From Tubulanus polymorphus (Eukaryota; Nemertea; Palaeonemertea; Tubulaniformes; Tubulanidae): a stretch of DNA of 64,000 nt. Within the stretch, counting starts at the first letter, position 1; the number at the start of each line of letters is the position of its first letter. Where the stretch lies: positions 13,172,450-13,236,449 of the forward strand of contig NC_134026.1 in assembly GCF_964204645.1 (NCBI RefSeq). Reading direction: 5' to 3'. Positions 25,711-37,563 of this stretch are shown here, piece by piece. A program made the position numbers and the translations under genes. The notes below the pieces were generated by a model. It had not been told where the DNA came from. It did no database searches and saw nothing but the letters and a program-made list of their open reading frames with translations.

Positions 25711-26464
25711 GTCTATCTATTTTTGATTGTCCACGATCTTTTTGGGATATTTCGCTTAGTTTTGGGTGTGCATACCTCAAATAGGTCTTAATCAAATCAG
25801 TAGGGTTGTGCAGTCCAGATATAGGCCTATCATCGTTCTAATAGGCCTATCCATTTTACACTGTTTTGAAGCATTGATGAATATTCTCGAAAATTGAGCG
25901 AGAAAGACCGCCATTTTGTTTGTATTTGTTTATTTCTTTATGCAAATGAGCCATTGCACACATGCGCAATAAGGCGAGGATGGGTCAAATTATATCATGG
26001 ATGAAGCAGCTTTTTGTCGCCAAGAGACCAATCAACAACTCACAATATTACCCTAGAAAGCTGTTTTAGTAAACAAACATGGCTTTGTCAGAGCAATCAA
26101 AAAAAATGCGGTTTGAAAATGATTTAGGCCTATGATAGCGCAACCATCGCGGCGGTGCCCGCGTAGTAAAACATGTGCGAGCAATGTACTCACCCCATAA
26201 ATAATAAACTTACCCAGATCACGTGGAACACACTGCTCATTTGCATAAAGAAGTAAACAAACTGGAACAAAATGGCGGTTCTTCGTGCCGATTTAAAGCT
26301 CAATTTTCGAGAATATTCATCAATTCTTCAACTCGGGATATAAAAACGATAATTTATCTGGACTGCACAACCCTATTGATTCGATTAAGACCTGTTTGAG
26401 GTATGCACGCCCAAAACTAAGCGAAATATCCCAAAAATATCGTGGACAATCAAAAGTAAATAGC
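25711..26464. mobile_element. Foldback MITE, copy F1 (about 750 bp)
   Basis: Arms of about 240 bases face each other. The left begins with TTTTGATTGTCCACGAT and the right ends with its near-exact reverse complement; inside, ATGCAAATGAGC pairs with GCTCATTTGCAT. The outermost bases resemble the ATGTCTATTT ends of copies F2-F4. No gene is encoded. Confidence 0.7.
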
Positions 26465-28160
26465 CATTAGACTACATACGGGCCTGACTTACAAAATTCA
26501 GTGGTGAATAAATTTCATTTTTACATTTCCAATGATTATAGGCGTACTGAAATGCAATTGTTGTGTTTTTATTGTATGTGGAAAAGCTACAGAATTCTGT
26601 TTTTAAGCATACGATGCTTGCTTTCGCCCTACAAAACATGCAAAGTGCCCTTTTTATAATTCAAGAACGCCCCTTTCAAAATCCTGGTTACGGGCTTGGA
26701 CAGACAGGTTACGGACTAGGTAGTCAGTAACCTGTCTGTGGTTTAGTTTCACTATCGTATATTTTCACATACCACAGTCAGGAATGGGAAGGTCATTTTT
26801 CAATGAAATCTTCGTCAGCCAATTTGACTGACGAGTAATTTGCCTGGCATTTCAATGTCTCTTAAGATATCCATCTAATTTGTGTTGTAATCAACGCACA
26901 ACAGATTCGTAGTTTGTTTGATACCTATAACACCTCACCTGACGATCTTAATCCATGTGCAAATCGGCCGTAAAGTGAGAGTAAATTTCCGTCGATTCGA
27001 CGGCGGCCATTTTGAAAACTTGTGGAGGGAGCTGGCACCTATTGACTGAGGCCAGGACAACAACACAAACTAGGCTAACAAAACGAAACGACGAAAATGA
27101 AAAAATTAAGAAATCAACACTAATTCATATTTTTCTTCAACCATAATTTATTATTTCATTATTTATTATGGAAAACACGAAGATTTGAAATATTGTGTTG
27201 GAAAACCATCAAAAATAAAAATAGTCGTTTCGTCTTGGAAGTTTTATATAAATCCTTGTAGGTCACCTTGTCTATCATGCCACATGTATGCAATACACAG
27301 AAATGGCGGCCAATGGCGAAATTTGTGGAGAAATTAATTAATTTCTCAAAATAATCTTGATTAATCGCTTGAAACATACATAAAATTGGATTATTTCGAA
27401 AGGTACCTGTTAGTTTGTGAATTAAGCCATTAATTGTGGACCAGTCGTTGTTACGGTTCCGTACAACGTCTGACGCTAAAGTATCATATAGAGGTTAACT
27501 CCTGTTAATTGCAATGCAACAACTGATTTTAATGTCACATCAAACCTTTGTACTAAAATAAATCAATTAGTTACCTTGTTGACTTTGAAAACGTGTTTCA
27601 TAATAATATTTTTGATGATTTATCGCGAACTGGAGAATTTATTGATTTGATTTGAATTGATTGCCACAATCGGGATTTCCAATACGGACTAAATTAATAA
27701 AATGTGAAAATTCAAAATGACTCTCTAAATTACTCTAATTGTTAATTTTTGTTGATAAAAGGCATAAATTAAGGTCAATTTTAGCCTTAAGAATTTGAAA
27801 CAAAAATAATATCTGCATTGGCATCAATGTCAGTCCAAGTTCAAGTCCGAATCCGTAATTTGCACTCCCCTCATGCACCACGAAAAGCCGCCATAATTGT
27901 TATGTTGCTCACTTCAACTATTTTCTGAGGCGACTAGTCAAAAGTTTTGAGCTACTACGATCATCAAAAGCTACTTAGGATTACAAATTTATGCACAAAC
28001 AATAGTTAACTTCCATCTGATTACAGAACAGTCAGTTTGAGGTAAGTTGATGGTATTTTAAGGGGTGAAATAGACGCTCAAAGCCTCGTCCCTAGGAAAA
28101 TTAACCTTATATGAGCACTTTCACCCTAGACGTTGTTTCAGGAACAACGGCTAGGTACTA

Positions 28161-28757
28161 ATGTCTATTCCAACCTGACCTAAAGGTTTTAACAGGACCA
28201 GAAAGGACAGGCAGTCGACCTTAAACATCGTTTTTTAATCCACTTTAAACTGTATTGAAGGATATCCAAAAAGTCTTTATTGAAAGGGGATCATGAGAGA
28301 AAAGAGACTCCATACCTGATAAAGGTCTTAATAGGACCAGAAAGGACTGGCAGTCGACCTAAATCATCATTTTTTAATCCATTTGAAACTGTATTGATAG
28401 GATATCCAAAAAGTCTTCACTGAAAGGGGTTAAATTAAAGAAATAGACTCCATGATTTGAAAGTTTAACAATATGTTTCCATGCCTACGTACCAAACTTC
28501 AGTTGGTAGGCATGGAGACATATTGTTAAACTTTCTAATCATGGAGTCACTTCTCTTCATTTAACCCCTTTCAGTGAAGACTTTTTGCATATCCTTCAAT
28601 AGTTTCAAATGGATTAAAAAATGGTGACTTAGGTCGACTGCCTGTCCTTTCTGGTCCTAATAAGACATTTATCAGGTAGGCCTATGTACTATCAAAAATG
28701 AGCGAGCTAGGCCACCCAGAATGCTCTCAAATCAAAAAGTCAGGTTGAAATAGACAT
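28161..28757. mobile_element. Foldback MITE, copy F2 (597 bp)
   Basis: Ends are ATGTCTATTCCAACCTGAC and the matching reverse GTCAGG-TTGAAATAGACAT. It is internally palindromic around 28485-28500. Flanked by TA on the left; the right flank is TT, probably a mutated TA. Confidence 0.7.
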
Positions 28758-29912
28758 TTAGTATAAGCCCATCCGATAGGGATTTCAGGTCACGTGACCA
28801 AAATGTGTCATAATTAGCGTTTTCCTCGCTTCAAATTTTTATTCAATCACAAAGAACGCATTTTATATCCGATTGAAACCAAACTTGCTCAGTATGCTCA
28901 ATTTACCGGTTATTTGTTGTGGTTCATGAGTGTATCTTGCGTAGTTACAGAGAAATTAATCGTAGTTCAGCGCGCATTGCCGGATTTCTAGGAAACAAAA
29001 TGGCGGCCATGTTTGAACATGCATTTATCAATCACGTGAAAACCACATGCAATTTTTTAGGTCAAATCCGCAAGCCCGCTGTTGATTGGCTGATTATTTG
29101 ACCTCGGAACATTTTAAAAACATTTCTCGGCTATAACGTAGTGGTGCGTATAATGTTAGGATTATTTTCACTGATCGGCTAGGCCCTAAATTGTGAAATG
29201 ATAGATGTGAATACATATGTCCTAATGTTCATGATTGTGCATCTTATCTTCTGGGATCAATATTTACAGACTCATACTTTATCTTATACATTCAATTGAG
29301 CTAGTTTGTCATCATTCTTATCCAATTGAAGAAACTTCCTGGAAAAAGACCTTTCATTAGATACCAAACATGACATACTTTGTTGAAATCGATCACTTCC
29401 GATGAAATATCAACATAAAACAAGATGGCCGCCTTCTTGAGAGCCAAAATCTGAGATATCATGATATAGATATTTTTTTCGCGATGGCTTTTAAGGATAT
29501 CTCTGAAAGAATAACAAGGGTTTTCACATTCATTTTAATACATTCATTTTTCTGAACTTGATAAATCTCTTCAAATGCTTGTCTAATTCTTCTGCAGCAA
29601 GTGAGGATCTGAAAATATAATGATTATTATTAGTATCTGAGCATCTCAAAATGCAGGAATATGATCTTAGGAACATTGAGATATTCTAGAAGAGGAATTA
29701 TTGCTAACAATATAGGCCATATCGAATGAGTTATTTACAATTAAGTGGAAGTTAATTAGATTCAAGATGGCCGCCTCAATACTCACCTTATGGTTACCAC
29801 GGTAACCGGTATAATCTAGATGTTCGATGTCTTCATTGTATTTACCTCAAAATTGATATTGGATGTATTCCAGTATCATTTATCTTGAAAAAGAAACTCT
29901 CATATAGGCCTA

Positions 29913-30176
29913 ATGTCTATTTATTAATGGAATGGAGTTGAATGAGAGAAAATCCTCCATTTTGTGAAATTTCTGAGTCTCTTTTCTCTCAGGAACCCCT
30001 CTCAATGCTGACTTTTTGGATATCCTTCTATACAGTTTTAAGTGGATTAAAAAACAATATTTTAGGTCAGCTGCCAATGCATTCTGGCCCTAATAAGACT
30101 TTTATCGGGTATGTACTACCAAAACTGACTGAGCTAGGCCACCCGGAATGCTCTCAAGTCAGGTTGAAATAGACAT
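29913..30176. mobile_element. Foldback MITE, copy F4 (264 bp)
   Basis: Starts ATGTCTATTTATTAATGG and ends AGGTTGAAATAGACAT, with TA directly on both sides. The left half resembles F3 and the right half resembles F2, so this copy is chimeric. Confidence 0.7.
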
Positions 30177-30446
30177 TAGTGTGTAGTGTATTGCGCAATC
30201 GAATGACAAATATACCCCAAATTTCCACCCTTTAATTGCTTATAACTTTTGAACCGCTTGAACGATTTTGATTCTGTAAATTGCTGTATCCTTATGCTAT
30301 CCAATTCTTCATTTTAACCTATTAAAAAGACACATAGGACACATAGAAATTTTCGACCTGAAATCCCTACATCCGATTATAAAAAGCTTACCACCAACGA
30401 TTAGGTAACTAACTACGGACTAGTCTGAATACCAGTCGTTGTTACG

Positions 30447-30474
30447 GTTCCTGAAACAACGTTGTTTCAGGAAC
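30447..30474. repeat. Perfect 28-bp palindrome at the inverted-repeat centre
   Basis: GTTCCTGAAACAAC is followed directly by its reverse complement with no loop. Imperfect pairing continues outward through TAGTTAGTTACC and TTGGTGGTAAGC for about 100 bases on each side. Confidence 0.85.
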
Positions 30475-31545
30475 AACGGCTAGGTACTAGACTAGTTAGT
30501 TACCTAATCGTTGGTGGTAAGCTTTTTATAATCGGATGGGCTTATACCAACGTTAGGGATGACAAGAGCCAAAACACGGTTGAAAAAAGTAACACTTCAA
30601 AAATATACTTTCTATCCACTTCAGTCCACAATTAATGGCTTAATTCACAAACTAACACAGGTACCTTTCGAAATAATCCAATTTTATGCTTGTTTCGAGT
30701 GATTAATCAACATTATTTTGAGAAATTAATTAATTTCTCCACAAATTTCGCCATTGGCCGCCATTTCTCTGTATTGCACATGTGGCATGATAAGACAAGG
30801 GGACCTACAAGTAGGGATTTCAGGTTGAAAATTTCTATGTGTCCTATGTGTCTTTTTAATAGGTTAAAATGAAGAAGGGGATAGTATAAAGATATAGCAC
30901 TTTACAGAATCAAAATCGGTCAAGCGATTCAAAAGTTATAAGCAATTAAAGGGTGGAAATTTGGGGTATATTTGTCATTCGATTGCGCAATACACTCTAG
31001 TTCATTTTCAATTAAAGAGTCAGACAGGAAGTGTCTAGGTTTTACTGCTTTTTAGCCTGATTAAAGTAGTAAATTCAACATTAAAACTACTATATCTCCC
31101 AAAATTTCTATCCGATTGAAACCGAACTTGCTCAGTACGTCGTTGGTAAAAAGAGTATTGAGATTCTAGAAGTATTTATGCAAATATGTAAATTAGGCTA
31201 ATTTGCATACTCATTTACTAATTAATACATACTACAATACCATTAATACACTATATGAGAGTTTCTTTTTCAAGATAAATGATACTGGAATACATCCAAT
31301 ATCAATTTTGAGGTAAATACAATGGAGACATCGAACATCTAGGTTATACTGGTTACCGTGGTAACCATAAGGTGAGTATTGAGGCGGCCATCTTGAATCT
31401 AATTAACTTCCACTTAATTGTAAATAGCTCATTTGATATGGACTTTAGGCCTATATTGTTAACAATAATTCCTCTTCTAGAATATCTCAATATTCCTAAG
31501 ATCATATTTCTGCATTTTGAGATGCTTAGATACTAATAATAATCA

Positions 31546-31787
31546 TGTCGAGAACAGGATGTTTATGTAAATATGTCAGTAACCATATAGTGTTCACTCC
31601 CCCTTAGCCTATGTAGCGAATCATCATATATTTTAGCATGCGCATGTGCAGTCGGGACAGGTGGTTAGCCTGTGTGTGACCGAAATAAACGAGTATCTTA
31701 TGATCTGTAGACTGAACCCGTCGTGTTTTTAGTCTTTCTCTTCTTTTATCTCCGAACCTGGTCTTCTTTGTGACTCGCAACGCCACA
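31546..31787 (+). mobile_element. BEL/Pao retrotransposon, 5' LTR (242 bp)
   Basis: Starts TGTCGAGAACAGG and ends CGCAACGCCACA, the usual TG...CA. It matches the 3' LTR at 37316-37558 apart from about three substitutions and one inserted T, so the insertion is young. The 5-base AATCA at 31541-31545 is repeated after the 3' LTR. Confidence 0.93.
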
Positions 31788-31801
31788 TTGGTGCCGTGAC
31801 C
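31788..31801 (+). promoter_or_regulatory. Probable primer-binding site of the BEL/Pao element
   Basis: TTGGTGCCGTGACC follows the 5' LTR directly, the position of the tRNA primer-binding site. I have not matched it to a specific tRNA. Confidence 0.65.
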
Positions 31802-31813
31802 AGGATCAGCCGA

Positions 31814-33622
31814 ATGGAGGATACTCAACTGAACCGGTCGACAATCACACGAACTGCAATCAGGCAGAAAGTTGATGATCTCGTCGTGAAATCGTCAACA
31901 ATCGTCGAAGATTTTCGAATGACCGAAGACGATGTAGATTTACTAAATATCTACATCAAGCAGATCACAGAAAAGTTAAGTCGACTAGAGAAGCTAGACT
32001 CGACGATCGAGGACCTAACTCCTTTAACGCATCTTTCAGACACGATTCAAGAAGCAGAGGACTTCAGATCTAGCGTCATCGAAAAACGCGGCCGAATAAT
32101 CCGATTTGTAGAAAAGGCGAAGCACACAACGCAACCTCATAATTCTTCGATGAACAATTCCGGTGCTTCTGCGACGCCATTTCGCCCGAACAAGGTAAAT
32201 CTACCTAAACTTACGCTCGCCAAATTCGACGGCGATTTACTCAAATGGCAGGAATTCATAGACGGATTCTATTCAGCGGTCAACGACGACCCGAATCTCG
32301 ACGACGTCGTTAAGTTCCAATACTTACGCGCACAACTTAACGGCGAAGCTTACAGAACGATCGAGGGTCTGGCCCTCACCGCGTCGAATTATGTGAACGC
32401 ACTTCAAGTACTGATAAAAAGGTATGGGCAACCGCAAATCCTTATCAGTGCATATATGCGAGCGTTATGGGAACTTTCGCGACCGACAGAAGACATGCAG
32501 AGTCTGATGGAATTTTCGGACAAACTGGAAACATATATCCGAGGACTAAGTGCGCTCGGAAAAAACGAAGATAGCTACGGAGATTTGTTGACTCCGATTA
32601 TCTTAGATAAACTGCCTGGGATGATACGACGACAGATAACGAGGGATAATAACGGCGCGAATTGGAATCTCCAGTCGTTGCGAGATGCCCTTTCGAGAGA
32701 GATAACAGCGTTCCAGGCAGGAGTTTCAGTGTACCCAGAAACTGCTCACCTGGGTACCACGTCAGCGTTCCACGTGGGCAATGCGATCAAGAGAAAACCA
32801 TTAAAATGTACATTTTGTAAAGGGACACATTTCGCGTCAGATTGTGTTCTTGTAACCGAACCAGAGAAACGCCTGGATATCGTTAAACGAGATAAACTTT
32901 GTTTTAATTGCATGGGCACTCATCGTTCTCGGGACTGTAAATCCAAGAACACATGTAAAAAGTGCAGAGGGAAACATCACACGTTACTATGTGGTTCCTC
33001 CCTTACAGAAACGCGCGAGATTTCTACGAAAGATCGACCACAAAACGGAAGCAGAAGCGATTCTCACGATATAAAAACTGTTCATCAAACGTATGCCGGC
33101 GCCCAACAACCACGACCAGATGGGCCCATACTTCTTAAAACAGCTGTGGCGGAGATTTTTTCGCCATCAACTTCCGCTAATAACCGCTCGAATGGTCGTA
33201 AGATAAACATTTTACTGGACGAAGGCAGCCATAGATCGTTTATCACGACGCGAATTTCTGTCAGCTTAAATCTCCCACATCTGGGCCAAGAGGAAATCAA
33301 TCTAGCGACATTCGGAGAACAACTGGCCGGTCGGCGATTACTTCAAAGAACGAACTTTAACATCGCGTCATCAGAGGGTTCACCGATACTAATTGAAGCC
33401 CTCGTGATACCGACCATCTCCACGCCAATCAGCAATCTTGTAAACAATAAAGTTTTGGATCTTCCGCATCTGCGAAACCTAACTCTAGCGGAACAGCCAT
33501 CATCAATAACCGGCGACTTTGATATCGATGTATTAATTGGCGCCGATTACTACTGGTCTATAGTCGGCGATAATACCGTGAAGGGCTACGGCCCGACTGC
33601 CGTTTCATCACGTAGCCTATAG
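31814..33622 (+). CDS. BEL/Pao Gag-protease polyprotein (first part)
   Basis: About 602 codons from the first ATG after the primer-binding site. Residues about 130-290 form the Pao-type Gag core (DUF1759-like, with LPKLTLAKFDGD and WELSRPTEDM). Three cysteine-histidine zinc knuckles follow at about 331, 362 and 379 (CTFCKGTHFASDC, CFNCMGTHRSRDC, CKKCRGKHHTLLC), which package RNA. The retroviral-type aspartic protease begins about 465 at LLDEGSHRSFIT; the active-site triad reads D-E-G instead of D-S/T-G, which I recall from other marine-invertebrate BEL elements. The frame stops at TAG (33620-33622) just where the polyprotein normally continues; the rest is open in another frame, so one frameshift separates the two halves. 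The protein would make virus-like particles in the cytoplasm. Confidence 0.93.
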   Translation: MEDTQLNRSTITRTAIRQKVDDLVVKSSTIVEDFRMTEDDVDLLNIYIKQITEKLSRLEKLDSTIEDLTPLTHLSDTIQEAEDFRSSVIEKRGRIIRFVEKAKHTTQPHNSSMNNSGASATPFRPNKVNLPKLTLAKFDGDLLKWQEFIDGFYSAVNDDPNLDDVVKFQYLRAQLNGEAYRTIEGLALTASNYVNALQVLIKRYGQPQILISAYMRALWELSRPTEDMQSLMEFSDKLETYIRGLSALGKNEDSYGDLLTPIILDKLPGMIRRQITRDNNGANWNLQSLRDALSREITAFQAGVSVYPETAHLGTTSAFHVGNAIKRKPLKCTFCKGTHFASDCVLVTEPEKRLDIVKRDKLCFNCMGTHRSRDCKSKNTCKKCRGKHHTLLCGSSLTETREISTKDRPQNGSRSDSHDIKTVHQTYAGAQQPRPDGPILLKTAVAEIFSPSTSANNRSNGRKINILLDEGSHRSFITTRISVSLNLPHLGQEEINLATFGEQLAGRRLLQRTNFNIASSEGSPILIEALVIPTISTPISNLVNNKVLDLPHLRNLTLAEQPSSITGDFDIDVLIGADYYWSIVGDNTVKGYGPTAVSSRSL

Positions 33623-36600
33623 GGTATCTCTTATCAGGGCCCATACCGAGCCACACCTTACTCACCGGAGTAAGGAATTCAACCGTTCTCAACGTATCTT
33701 GTGTGAGAAATATGGATCTCAATTCGCACCGCGGAGAGGAAGTCTCATTACAATCGTTTTGGGACTTAGAAACGATCGGCATCAAAGATGACGCTTCTTT
33801 GATAAAAAACCGTGGACTTGCTTATTCGGACTATATTAAAACCCATCTAACTGTTGACAGCGATGGACGCTATACTGCGAAACTACCTTGGAAAGAAAGC
33901 CACGCCCCCTTGCCGGACAACAGACACGTGGCCGAAGCACGGACTCGCAGTATGATACGCCGTTTATCCGCAGAAATGAGAACCGTATACGATGCAATAA
34001 TTGAAGAACAACTGTCGCGTGATTTCATAGAGGATGTAACACATGACATCTCTAGTATCGGACACTATTTACCCCACCGAGGAGTAAAAAAGGACTCTAC
34101 TACCACGCCTCTCAGAATCGTTTTCGACTGCAGTTGTAGAGTCGGAAGCGAACCGTCGTTGAATGATTGCTTGGAAACTGGACCCCCGCTCCTTAACGAT
34201 TTGGTATCTATATTGTTGCGATTTCGATTGTACTCTACGGGAATATCCACCGATATCGAAAAGGCATTTTTAAAAATAAGACTCCACGAACACGATCGGA
34301 AGTATACCAAATTCTTGTGGTTAACCGACCCAAATGATCCGGAAAGCGATTTCAAAGTACTTCAGTTTAAAAGTATCCTGTTCGGAGCGGTCTCGAGCCC
34401 GTTTGTCCTTAATGCCACTGTCAAATCCCACTTAGCCAATTACGATTGCGAAACCGCGGGGAAATTGGCCGAAAACATATACGTGGATAATATCGTCACT
34501 GGAGTAACATCTGAGGACAAAGCGATAAACTTTTATGCACAATCAAACGAAATAATGAATTCTGCAGGCTTGGCCCTCAGAGCGTGGGCAACTAATTGCC
34601 AGAGACTGTGTAATTTGGCGAGCTCGGATGGAGTAGCCGAGTCGAAACCCATCGCGAACGTCCTCGGGATCCGATGGGACACTCATAACGACACCCTTAG
34701 CATCAAGGTAGATGACGGAACGTCCGATCTGGTGACAAAACGTGAGGTAGTTAGCGCGGCGTCGAAGTTATATGATCCGCTTGGTTTTCTGGCCCCCGTA
34801 CAGGTCAGGGCTAAGATGTACATCCAGGAACTCTGGAAACTTAATCTAGGCTGGGACGACCCAGTACAGGACGAATCAATGCGAGAAAAATGGTTCTCGA
34901 TTCGGAATGATTTGTCAAGTGCGTCAGAAATTGTGTTATCAAGGAAATACTTAAGTCAACCGCAAACCCAGAATTATGAAATACATGTGTTTGCTGATAG
35001 TAGCAAAGCAGCATTTGGAGCTGTGGTTTATTTACGAAACCAGCATGATACATCGTTTGTTATGTCTAAGACACGTGTCGCACCAGTGAAGGAATTAACT
35101 ATTCCACGACTGGAATTACTTGCTGCTTTGACCGGTTCGAAGCTTATCGATTATGTAACTGAATCGCTCGGTTCCGAAATCGCTATAACCAAAAAAGTGC
35201 TTTGGAGCGATAGTCAGATTGTGCTTTGTTGGTTGAACTCCGATCGAAAGTTACCAGTATTCGTCAGCAACCGCGTGGAACAGATTAAATCTATCAAAAT
35301 TGACGAGTACCGTTACTGCCCGACGTCTGATAATCCGGCAGACATACTATCGCGTGGAATCGACTCCGAGAAACTACGGCATTCTAATTTGTGGTGGTTT
35401 GGCCCCGAATGGCTGAAACATGGTGACTGGCCCGTGGATAAATTATACGCTGACACTAGCACAGTTAATATCCTCCACATCAACGATCCTAAACCCGGGC
35501 AGGTTGAAGACACGGAGGACGAACGGATTGGTTTGGTAGAAATAATCGACATTGAACGATTCATCGAGTTGGGATCATTATTACGTGTCACCGCTTACGT
35601 TTTCTTGTTTGTCGCGAAACTTCAACGCCAGACAGATCGGTCCGCCGCGGATCTGACGCCGAATGATATAGCCCGAGCTAGAACGGCGTGGGTTAAAGCT
35701 GTGCAAAATGCTAATTATTCGAATGAAATTTTCGTGCTGCAGGGTAATCATGCAAAATCGCGAGCGCCCCTGACAAAGCAGCTACGGTTGTTTATTGGCG
35801 ATGATAGTTTGTTGAGAGTTGGAGGGAGACTCCATAACGCCCCGATTGATTATGGCGCGAAATTCCCAATATTACTTCCCCCGAAAGGGCGATTTACCGA
35901 GTTAACTGTGATTGATGCTCACGCGAGAGCACTTCATTTGGGTACAGAATCAACGATTAACCGTATTCGACAAACTTATTGGATTCAAAGTATCAGGAAA
36001 GTCGTTAAATCTCTGTTGCGAAAATGTTACAATTGCAAAATCATTAGTGGTCAGCCATACCCACTACCGGACCCTGCACCGTTGCAGAAGAGCAGGCTGA
36101 CAGATGCCCCTCCCTTTACCGTAACGGGAGTGGATTTCACCGGACATTTGTTCGTGAGAGATAACAACAGAGAAGCGAAAGCGTATATAGTCTTGTTTAC
36201 ATGTGCGAACACACGTGCCGTTCATCTCGAGGTTGTTTCTGATATGTCGTGTGCCACATTTCTTCTCGCCTTCCGACGTTTCGCCGCACGTCGATCCTTA
36301 CCTCAAAAGTTGATAAGTGATAACGGATCGGCATTCGTGGCCGCGGTGGGAGAAATAAAGAAGCTTCTCGATATTCATTCGGTTCGAAAATACATGCTCG
36401 AGAAAAATGTTGAATGGGTATTTATACCAAAGGCCGCCCCATGGCATGGTGGCTTTTGGGAACGTTTAGTTGGACTTACGAAACAAGTTCTGAAACGTGT
36501 TTTAGTCCGCGCATACATATCGATGTCTGAACTTATTACGCTCATCGCGGAAATCGAAATGGTGATCAACAACCGCCCGCTTACGTATTTGTCCGATGAC

Positions 36601-37143
36601 GTAACTGATCCAGAACCGCTGACACCATCGCACCTCCTTCACGGACGAGTTATGTCGAATCTACCGCACCTATCTGATACCGATGCTATCAGTGATCCGG
36701 AGTATGGTGTTTCGATAAACACACAAAACCTCCAGAAACGCGCACAAAGAGTGATGGAACTCTTCGAACATTTTCGGTCTCGTTGGACCAACGAATACGT
36801 TATTGCGCTACGTGAACGACATCTGTCCATGCGAAATAATGGCAGAACAAGCAAGATTCGATCAGGAGACGTTGTACTCGTACACGACGACCAAAAACGT
36901 AGAATTAACTGGAAGCTTGCGATCGTAACGAAACTGAACTACGGGAACGACGGCGCAGTTCGTTCAGCAGAAATTAGAATGGGCACTACAAATACTAGCC
37001 GACCTATAAATGAACTGTTCCCGCTTGAAATTAACACCGATATGAACTTTAAAGAGCCTGGCTCCGTTATAGCCTCCGATCCGCGACCCGTGCGAAACGC
37101 AGCGCGAAAGGCTCGTGCAAAAATCGTCGAATGTTTGAAATAG
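33616..37143 (+). CDS. BEL/Pao Pol: reverse transcriptase, RNase H, integrase
   Basis: Open from 33616, with its first ATG at 33703. The start GYLLSGPIP continues the end of the protease region, so the two frames were one gene or are joined by -1 frameshifting. Numbered from 33703: reverse transcriptase spans about 140-290 (STDIEKAF at 182, YVDN at 258; the second catalytic Asp of the usual YxDD is Asn). RNase H starts about 430 (FADSSKAAFGA). A zinc-binding HHCC domain lies at about 742-775. The integrase core carries D (GVDFTG, 808), D (SDNGSAF, 871) and E (WERLVGL, 918). A DUF5641-like tail ends the protein. All domains are uninterrupted over 1146 codons, so only the junction with Gag-protease looks defective. 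Confidence 0.93.
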   Translation, partial: PIGYLLSGPIPSHTLLTGVRNSTVLNVSCVRNMDLNSHRGEEVSLQSFWDLETIGIKDDASLIKNRGLAYSDYIKTHLTVDSDGRYTAKLPWKESHAPLPDNRHVAEARTRSMIRRLSAEMRTVYDAIIEEQLSRDFIEDVTHDISSIGHYLPHRGVKKDSTTTPLRIVFDCSCRVGSEPSLNDCLETGPPLLNDLVSILLRFRLYSTGISTDIEKAFLKIRLHEHDRKYTKFLWLTDPNDPESDFKVLQFKSILFGAVSSPFVLNATVKSHLANYDCETAGKLAENIYVDNIVTGVTSEDKAINFYAQSNEIMNSAGLALRAWATNCQRLCNLASSDGVAESKPIANVLGIRWDTHNDTLSIKVDDGTSDLVTKREVVSAASKLYDPLGFLAPVQVRAKMYIQELWKLNLGWDDPVQDESMREKWFSIRNDLSSASEIVLSRKYLSQPQTQNYEIHVFADSSKAAFGAVVYLRNQHDTSFVMSKTRVAPVKELTIPRLELLAALTGSKLIDYVTESLGSEIAITKKVLWSDSQIVLCWLNSDRKLPVFVSNRVEQIKSIKIDEYRYCPTSDNPADILSRGIDSEKLRHSNLWWFGPEWLKHGDWPVDKLYADTSTVNILHINDPKPGQVEDTEDERIGLVEIIDIERFIELGSLLRVTAYVFLFVAKLQRQTDRSAADLTPNDIARARTAWVKAVQNANYSNEIFVLQGNHAKSRAPLTKQLRLFIGDDSLLRVGGRLHNAPIDYGAKFPILLPPKGRFTELTVIDAHARALHLGTESTINRIRQTYWIQSIRKVVKSLLRKCYNCKIISGQPYPLPDPAPLQKSRLTDAPPFTVTGVDFTGHLFVRDNNREAKAYIVLFTCANTRAVHLEVVSDMSCATFLLAFRRFAARRSLPQKLISDNGSAFVAAVGEIKKLLDIHSVRKYMLEKNVEWVFIPKAAPWHGGFWERLVGLTKQVLKRVLVRAYISMSELITLIAEIEMVINNRPLTYLSDDVTDPEPLTPSHLLHGRVMSNLPHLSDTDAISDPEYGVSINTQNLQKRAQRVMELFEHFRSRWTNEYVIALRERHLSMRNNGRTSKIRSGDVVLVHDDQKRRINWKLAIVTKLNYGNDGAVRSAEIRMGTTNTSRPINELFPLEINTDMNFKEPGSVIASDPRPVRNAARKARAKIVECLK

Positions 37144-37308
37144 TTGCATAATAGTTACTATCAATGCCTGAATTTACTATTTAATCGTATTTTGAATTAA
37201 CGTTTAGTTGTTTATTGATTTCCATAAGCTTTATTTACCTAATCCATTGTAATAATTAGTCATATATCTCTCCGTTCTTACTCTTTATTTGTTTTCCTTT
37301 GTCGCCCC

Positions 37309-37315
37309 GGAGAAA
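37309..37315 (+). promoter_or_regulatory. Polypurine tract before the 3' LTR
   Basis: GGAGAAA lies immediately upstream of the 3' LTR, where plus-strand DNA synthesis is primed. It is short, so moderate confidence. Confidence 0.55.
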
Positions 37316-37558
37316 TGTCGAGAACAGGATGTTTATGTAAATATGTCAGTAACCATATAGTGTTCACTCCCCCTTAGCCTATGTAGCGAATCATCATATA
37401 TTTTAGCATGCGCATGCGCTGTCGGGACAGGTGGTTAGCCTGTGTGTGACCGAAATAAACGAGTATCTTATGATCTGTAGACTGAACCCGTCGTGTTTTT
37501 TTGTCTTTCTCTTCTTTTATCTCCGAACCTGGTCTTCTTTGTGACTCGCAACGCCACA
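37316..37558 (+). mobile_element. BEL/Pao retrotransposon, 3' LTR (243 bp)
   Basis: Matches the 5' LTR with about 98 percent identity by eye. It is followed by AATCA (37559-37563), completing the 5-bp target duplication. The uninterrupted target is present in the opposite arm of the large inverted repeat near 29610-29637. Confidence 0.93.
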
Positions 37559-37563
37559 AATCA

